Assembly (NCBI GenBank): GCA_033961575.1
Contig: CM066732.1
Coordinates: forward strand, 51,551,001 to 51,615,000
From: Aselliscus stoliczkanus
Lineage: Eukaryota; Chordata; Mammalia; Chiroptera; Hipposideridae
Length of the DNA: 64,000 nucleotides
Reading direction: 5' to 3'
Part shown: piece by piece, positions 11,965 through 64,000 of the stretch
How the letters are laid out: every line of letters begins with the position of its first letter
Numbering within the stretch: position 1 is the stretch's first letter
The notes under the pieces: model-generated
The model's database searches: none
What the model was told of the DNA's origin: nothing
Seen by the model: the letters and a program-made list of their open reading frames with translations, nothing else
Position numbers and translations under genes: made by a program

Positions 11965-13517
11965 AAATAATCTCATCTCAGAAATGGCTGTAATTAACAG
12001 AGCCATACACACTGATGCTAAACATAAGAGCTTTCACCTTAAAAGAAAGCATTTTCAGAAATGTCACTTACATTCTATTATAGTAAATATTCCCAAACAA
12101 GTTTCAAACTCAATGTGTGACGAATAACAGAATTATACATTTCATTTGCACTCAGAGCTGACCACAGCCAAAATTTACAGTATGATTGAAACAAGCTGAT
12201 GTTTAAAAGTTTTAATTAAAGATAACAATTCCACGGAAGGAGAGGAGAAAGAATGGGATGACAAGAAGTATTTGGTCTTAATAAGGCAATACAAAATAGA
12301 TCCATTATCGAAGACCATTTAATTTTTAAAGACCAACAATACCAAAAGCATAAGGTGAAGTATAAGAAAATAGTTTTTATAAGTATGATTTAATTAAGCT
12401 GTTTCCAGTTATTCTCTCCCACAGCAGTTAAGCATGAATTAAAAAAAATAGTAAGAGATGAGAAAACACAAGCACGTGCAGCACACACACAAGGTGAGAG
12501 GGGCCATCATGCAGTCTGTGGAACTCAAGGTTTCACTGCGACAGGAATGGGACCAGACACGGTGGCCTTTTTCCCCTCTGGGGGCGGAGCGGGGGGAGAG
12601 AAAGGAGCACAAAAGAAACCGATACAAAGTCATGGAGCTGCCCCGTGCCCAAGGTGACAGCACTATAGAAAACGGTTGCAAGTTCATTTTTAGAGATGAC
12701 TAGAGATTTTTCAGTGTTTACACAAAAGTACATAGTACATATATATTATATATTTGTTTTTACAAAATAAAATAACCGTCATTTGCCACCATCCACCTTT
12801 TCTTTAGAGAGGAAGCATCTTGCAGCAGCAGGTCACGAAGGTTCTGTTAAGTCATTTCAACGCAAAACAAATTGAGTAAGAGAACGAATCACTTCCTACA
12901 CATGGGTGTTAAGATGACAATTCAGATTATTTTCCAAACTAATCCTGAGAAAAATCTGTTTACAATTTAAACAGTAATGTTATGTAAAAAGTATTAACAA
13001 ATCCACTATTACAAATATCGATTTCCTATATGGTCATCTATATATACACACAATAAAATGGTAAATATATGCAAAAATATGTAAAATAAAAAAACAAACA
13101 TGCACAGATCACTTTCCCCTTTGGAGTCTGGACTCCCTATGCAGTTACCTCTGTTCTCCTCCCCGCAATCCTCTGAAAGGTTCTCTTCCTATCACCCGAC
13201 CCACACTGAATACTATCCCCTCTAACTCTGCATAAAGCCAATGAGAAATATATTTATGTTACATTCAAGCTTTGAATCGTAAAAGGACCCTGTTGCAGCA
13301 TATGACTTATCCAACGAGCAGCCGTCCCCGCCGCTTCTGCTCTGATTTTGCAGTTGCCAGTCTTCATGATCCGTTCCATGGCGAGCTGGGAAAAACGCAG
13401 TTGCTAAATCAACGTGAGAACAGTGTAAGGCTCCCGAACGAGTCCCAGGAGTCCCCAAGCAGCTGTCCCGGGCGTGAGGCGACTGCACACAGAAGACCGT
13501 CCGCCGTACAACGGTGA

Positions 13518-58857
<45,340 letters not shown>

Positions 58858-60204
58858 TCACAGAGGCCTCGGGGGAGGCCGCAACCGCCGGGCCTAACCG
58901 TCCCCGCGCCGCCGGCGGGAAGGAGCCACACGTACCTGGGCGTCCGGGCGTCCCCCGCGCGCGCGCGCGCCGCCGCCGCTCTCGGCCTCCGCGGCCCTGA
59001 GACGCGGGGACGCCGGCTGGAGTCCGCCGTCGGCCCCGCCGGGAAGCGGACTGTGGGAGGCGCCGCCCCGCCCCGCGCCCCGCGCGCCCCGCCCGGCGGC
59101 CTCCGCGGTCCCCTTGGCTCCCTGACCCCGCCCGGGATCGGGGCCCCGCCGTCCCGGGGGCGTCCCCGCAGCCTCGGAGCACGCGCCCGCGCCCTGCCCG
59201 CTCCCCCGCCCCCCGGGCCCGGCGCCCTCGCGGAGCGCCTAAGGCGCGGGCCCCGACGCGCGCGCTGCGGGGCGTGCAAGGCATCCGCGCGCCCTTGGAG
59301 AGCCCTGAGCTCAGAACCGACGGGGACCCCAATTCCGCCAGAAACGAGGCCCAGGCGGGGAGCATCAGTAGAGATGTTCCGCAAGGTGGCCACGTGCATG
59401 TCTTCCCCATGCCCGAGGTGGAAAGGACAAGGGAAAGTTAAGTTTTAAAACAGAGAAAAGGAGGGCACATCTCCCAGTGCGCTGGGAGGTTCGACCAAAG
59501 TGCGCAGCAAGACCCTGCCCCCGACTTTTCCCTTGTATTTGGGGAACTTAATATCCCGGAAAGGTTTGCTTTTTTTTTTTTGGCAAATGACGAAAAACTC
59601 AAATACAAAAAGCTGAGCAAAGAAACATCATCAATGTTCGACCACCTAGAAATAACCACCATGAAGACTTTGTTAAACACTCTTTCCAAAAATCCCTCCA
59701 GGAACACGTTTATGTCCAGTCTTTCTTATTTTTACTGATTTTAAATGTGATCTAGTCTTTTCAAATATTTTTTTCAGATGTCCAAGAACACATTAAATAC
59801 CACTGACATCTACGACCCGCCCTCGTAGAAAGAGGATTCAAAATTAGTAATAGTACGTGCCAGGAATGAACGTTTGTTGTATCAGAGCGCTCATTTCTTC
59901 AGACAAGCCTTAAGAACCACTGCAGGATTGGCGAAATGGTCAAATGAGTTAATATTCATAAAAGTACTTTGTAAAGTGTGGACTGCAAGGCCAGACACTA
60001 CCGTTCTTGTTCTCCTGTGGGGCGTGCAGACTGGTTAGGCCTGTAACACAGGCCATTCGTTCAGGAAATCTGGGCCGACTGTCTATCAGCCACGCAGAAT
60101 GGACCTATAATTGCTTTAGAAAAGATAAATAAGCAACCAGGGCCTTTGGCTGCCTTCCATGCATTTGCTGTCTGGTTAGGGATGCAAAAGAGGTAAATAT
60201 TTAA

Positions 60205-60600
60205 AGCTACATTGCAATTCATTCAATTAATTCAACAAATACGTCTGGAGCAATTATTATGCACCAGAATCGGGGGATACAGCAGTAAACAGTCCTGATG
60301 AAGTGCCTGCCTTCACTGAGCTTACATTCTGGTGGGTCAGGCACACGTATAAGGTCAGACAATGGTTAAGCACTAGGAAGAAAAAGAAAGCAGGCTTCAG
60401 GGATGGTGACAGTGTGTTATTTTTAGATAGGCTCATCAGGGAAGGCTGCTCTGAGGAAGAGATATTTGAGCAGGGACATAAGTGAGGCAGCAGCCGTGAC
60501 CATCTAGGGAATGACCCGTCAGACCTAGAGAACAGCAAGTGCAAAGGCGCTGAGGCAGGAATAGACTTGGTGTGTAGGATGAGAAGGCACCATAGCTGAG
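60205..60600 (+). mobile_element. Ancient mammalian interspersed repeat, family unassigned
   Basis: Phrases tcaacaaatacgtctggagc, gatacagcagtaaacagtcc, gagcttacattctggtggg and gaacagcaagtgcaaaggcg belong to a very common mammalian repeat that I cannot name with certainty. Confidence 0.5.
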
Positions 60601-61189
60601 TGTTAAACGTGTAGCCTGGTTTAGAATCATAAAGGACCTCTTCTGGAAGTTTCCTCTGAAATCCAGTCTAAACTGACACGGAATTTTACATACCGAAAAT
60701 GTACTCACTTTCTCCAACAAATGTGCAATGCTTTGTCTCAAATGTAAATATTTCATTGATTAACGAATAAAACAGAGGTGGAATAATAGTACATACATAC
60801 TACTACATGGTATTATTAATCATTGTCATTATATTTAAAGTTTAGGCTGTATGTGATTGATTATATTATTCCACTCCAGGTTACAAGACTAATATATATA
60901 TTAGTGTTTTCAGTGTTTAGGTTATGAAACATTTGCTCCAGATATTAGGCCCCATTTACAAACTTTCCGTTTTTTGCACAAAATATACACGTTTTTTTTT
61001 TTTCTCCTCCATGAAATGAACACAAAGAAGAGTCCAAGTAGGGGAATCTTTTTCAATGAAACTTCAAAATAATAAGCAGTGTGGAAGCCTGTACTATCTC
61101 GTTCTGGACAGTTTCTTCCATTCCTTTCTTAGAAACAGAAGTGTTCAAATTGTGTGTCATTCTGGCACCTTCGGGGTGGGGGGGAGATT

Positions 61190-61470
61190 GAGCTTAAGAG
61201 CTTTATAGTCTATATACTATAAAATTTGCTCATTTTCAGTGTATAGTTTAATGATTTTTAGTAAAGTTAGAGTTGTGCAGCCATCACCACAATCCAATTT
61301 GGGAATATTTTCAACCCCAAGAAGCCCTCTAGGTCTCATTTGTAGTCAATCTCTTTCCTAGCTCCAGCCCCGGGCATCTACTAATCGACTTTCTATCTCT
61401 AGAGGTTTGCCTTTCCTCTGTTTTGAGCGGTGTTTCTATAGAATTTGACCTTGGTGGCAGCGAAACCCCC
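61190..61470 (-). mobile_element. Old L1 3' fragment, inverted
   Basis: Phrases tttgctcattttcagtgta, gttgtgcagccatcaccaca and ctatctctagaggtttgcct are the antisense of an old L1 tail. Confidence 0.55.
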
Positions 61471-61979
61471 ACAGAGAATTGCTTGCCTAGCCTAATGACA
61501 ATGAAAACAAAACACTGCCAGAATGGGTGCATTTTCTCGTCATTTTTCAGAGCCAGGTTTCCACTAGGTTATTAAGACAGCTCCTTCTCCCATCTTTGCT
61601 GTGGTGCGGCAGGTAGCATCCTTGTCCGTGAGCTTGCAAAGCAGGTGATGGGCCCTGGGCAGCCACTCTGGAGAGGAAGTCCAGAAACTCCGTCAAGGTC
61701 CAATACCGAAATATTAATAACTACGCATTTTACCCTTTCTTTTTAACTTGTCACTGCTGTGCAGTCTGTGGATGAGGGAGAAGCCCCCCGATAAGGCGGT
61801 CTTGCCTTACAAGTGCTAACCCACAACTGTTTTTGTCAACTTATTGAACAGCCCCAGTAGAGAAATTCCAGTTCTGAAGACAAAGGCCAAAGACTTACTC
61901 CAGAATATTTTCTTGCTAGAACCTCGATAGCTTGCATAGAACCCCCAGACCTTCTCCTCAAAAAAGAGTTATATGGTAT

Positions 61980-62468
61980 GGTGGTTAATTTTATGTGTGA
62001 ACTTGACTGGCCATGGAGTGCCCAGATTAAATATTATTTCGAGGTGTATGTGTGAGGATTTTTTTCAGATGATCCTAGCATCTGAATCTGTGGGCTCAAT
62101 AAAGTAGATTGCTCTCCTCCATGTGAGTAGGCCTTACTTATCCCATTGGCTGAGGCCTGAATTAAAATAAAATGGTGAAAGGAGGAGGAATTTGCTCCAT
62201 TTTCCTGCCTTGCTGATTGAGCTGGGACGACTCCTGCCCTCGGACTGAGATTTATACCACTGGCGTCCCTGGTTCTCAGGCCTTCAGACTTGGACACCAC
62301 CAGTTTTAGTGGGTGTCCCGCCTGCAGACATCAGATCATGAGATTTGGCATCTGTAATTCCTCATGATCAATCTCCATTGAAGTCTCCATCTATGGCGTA
62401 GGATAATAAATCCTACTAACTCGTATATATTTGGTTCTCCTGCTTCTGTTTCTCTGGAAAACCCGAAG
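61980..62468 (+). mobile_element. LTR-like ancient repeat
   Basis: It begins ggttaattttatgtgtgaac with ttgactggccatgg, contains gagctgggacgactcctgcc and ctggttctcaggccttcaga, and ends tctgtttctctggaaaaccc. It has the architecture of an old LTR of about 490 bp, family unassigned. Confidence 0.45.
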
Positions 62469-62469
62469 A

Positions 62470-63910
62470 CAGAAAATTGGGACTGAGGAGTGGGGGGTAT
62501 ACTGCTGTAACAAATACATAAAAATACAGAGGTGGCTGTGGAACTGGGTACTAGGTAGAGGCTGGAGGAGTCTGGAGACGCAATGCTAGAAAAAGCCTAC
62601 GTTGCCATGAACGGACCTTCAAAGGTAATTCTGGTGAAAGCTGAGAAAGAGAACTGCAGAGAGCCTGTCTTCTCGGAGAACGCCTCGGTCAGGAACGGTA
62701 TGGTGGTAGAAATATGCACGATGCAGTCCGTTCTGGTGAGCTCTCAAGCAGAAATGAGAAGCATGTTATTGGAAACTGGGGGAAAGGTGATTCTTGTTAT
62801 AAAGTGGCAAAGAACTTGTGCTCGTGTTCTAGTGTTCTGTGGAAGGTAAACTTACAAGAAATGACACTGGATATTTAACTGATTTCAAAAAAAAGCGCTG
62901 AAGGTATGGTTTGGCTCCTCCTGGCTGCTTACAGTCAAATTCAAGGAGAAAGGACGTAAAGACAGAATTGTTAAGCAAAAAGAAAGTAGAACTTAATGAT
63001 TTCGAAAATTCTTAGACTATTCATATTTCAAATGATGAGAACACTAAGGATATAGCCAAGCGACCATTTGGGACATTGGGAAATGAGTATGGATGTGAAC
63101 CACAGATTTATCAGCCACCCCGGGCAGAAAACTTCCAGCTTGAACTGAAGAAAATGGGAAGGAATGAAGGAAGGCTGTCAGACTTCATGGATTTTGAAGG
63201 ATGAGACCACAGAGCTATTTGGCTGAGACTGTGCACTATTATTCAAGATAAGGCACGAGTGACCCCAAAGGCAACTCAGATGTCTATATGGCTGCCTTCT
63301 TGGTTTCAAAAGAGGGAACCATTTCCTTGCTCCCAACAGGCCAGACAGCCTCTGCCGAGAGCCGTAAGGGCAGGGCTGCCCAGAGTTGTGGGTATGGAAC
63401 TGCCTGGCAGAGCCCTGGAGGCTGACTCCTGCCTAGTGGAACAGTGTGGGGGCATTCCCTCCAGCCCAGCAGAGGTGGGACCCCCCCCCCCCGCAAGGGC
63501 CAGGAAGGTGCGATTTCTGCCCCAGTCAGCCTGGAGAGCAGAGATGGAGCCAAAAGGGATGATTCTAGAGCCTTAAAATGGCATGACGTTTGCTTTGCTA
63601 GCTCTTGGACCTACTTGAGACTTGTCACCTCTATCTTCGCCCCTATTTCTCCCTCTTAGAATGGGATGTCCATCCTCTGCCTGTCCTAGTGTTGTATTTT
63701 GGAAGCACATAATTTGTGTGGTTTCACAGGTTCACACCTGGAGCAGAGTCCTACCCATACCTGATCTACAATAGATGGTATTTAGATGAGATTTGGGCTG
63801 CAGACTTGAGAGTTGATGCTGGAATGAGTTAAGACTGTGGGGATTTTGGCGATGGAATGAATGTGTTTTGCACATGAAAAAGACACGAATTTGGGGGGTC
63901 CAGGATCAGA
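62470..63910 (+). mobile_element. ERVL-MaLR internal-region relic
   Basis: The series ttgggactgaggagtggggg, taacaaatacataaaaatac, gtggctgtggaactgggtac, catgttattggaaactgggg and gaatgagtatggatgtgaac-like phrases follow MaLR (MLT/MST) internal sequence. Frames are broken; this is a fossil retroelement, not a functional provirus. Confidence 0.6.
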
Positions 63911-63914
63911 ATGT

Positions 63915-64000
63915 TCTGGATTAAGTGTTTGTGTCCTCCCAAAATTCATATGTTGTACCTTATTCCCCAGTGTGATGGTATAGGAAGCAACTCAGATTGG
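63915..64000 (+). mobile_element. MaLR LTR start, cut by the window end
   Basis: Sequence gtgtcctcccaaaattcata followed by tgttgtaccttattccccag and tgatggtata matches the 5' start of MST/MLT-type LTRs and directly follows the internal relic. Confidence 0.6.

Larger units (their letters stand above)
5617..13517 (-). other. TENT4B: TENT4B 3' UTR (length uncertain) with candidate poly(A) signals
   Basis: From the TAG at 13518 toward lower coordinates there are about 8 kb of AT-rich sequence that is almost free of recognisable repeats, apart from the SINE at 9177-9555. This is what a long, constrained 3' UTR looks like. Minus-strand AATAAA hexamers occur at 11476-11481, 7470-7475 (in CAATAAAAG context), 6749-6754, and as four overlapping copies at 5617-5634. 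I cannot tell which are used. Some or all of the distal part could be intergenic. Confidence 0.45.

Overview
This is a mammalian nuclear window. Its largest unit is one intact multi-exon gene on the minus strand with consensus GT-AG introns, two CpG islands, and heavy L1, SINE, hAT, mariner and MaLR content. The tRNA-headed SINEs carry VES-like bodies (phrases such as ggttgccagttcgactcccg and a ctgttccccttcccc tail), which I associate with bats. Rhinolophoid Yinpterochiroptera (horseshoe or leaf-nosed bats and relatives) is my best guess, at moderate confidence.

The gene is TENT4B (PAPD5), the non-canonical poly(A) polymerase. I could place all 12 coding exons base by base: 58428 (ATG) down to 13518 (TAG), 2049 nt, 682 residues, with every junction keeping frame. 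Exon 1 sits in a CpG island at about 57.75-59.3 kb. Intron 1 is 31 kb. Exons 2-12 lie between 26.8 and 13.5 kb. A long AT-rich 3' UTR probably runs to between 7.5 and 5.6 kb.

Region by region: 1-0.65 kb is a second CpG island, which by mammalian synteny may be the 5' end of ADCY7. 0.65-5.6 kb is intergenic with MER20, SINE and L1 relics. 5.6-13.5 kb is the likely TENT4B 3' UTR with one antisense SINE. 13.5-26.8 kb is the compact exon 2-12 part. 26.8-57.9 kb is intron 1, an archive of nested insertions that includes a PSMB4 processed pseudogene and a mariner inside an L1. 57.8-59.3 kb is the promoter. 59.3-64 kb is upstream intergenic DNA with ancient repeats and a MaLR retroelement relic.

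I found no operon, CRISPR array or novel multi-gene system. The best leads are two exon-like segments in intron 1 (one keeps the TENT4B frame, one would introduce a stop), a long pyrimidine tract just downstream of the exon 11 donor, a triplicated GC-box in the promoter, two possible start codons, and a modular SINE superfamily in which one head is joined to several bodies.
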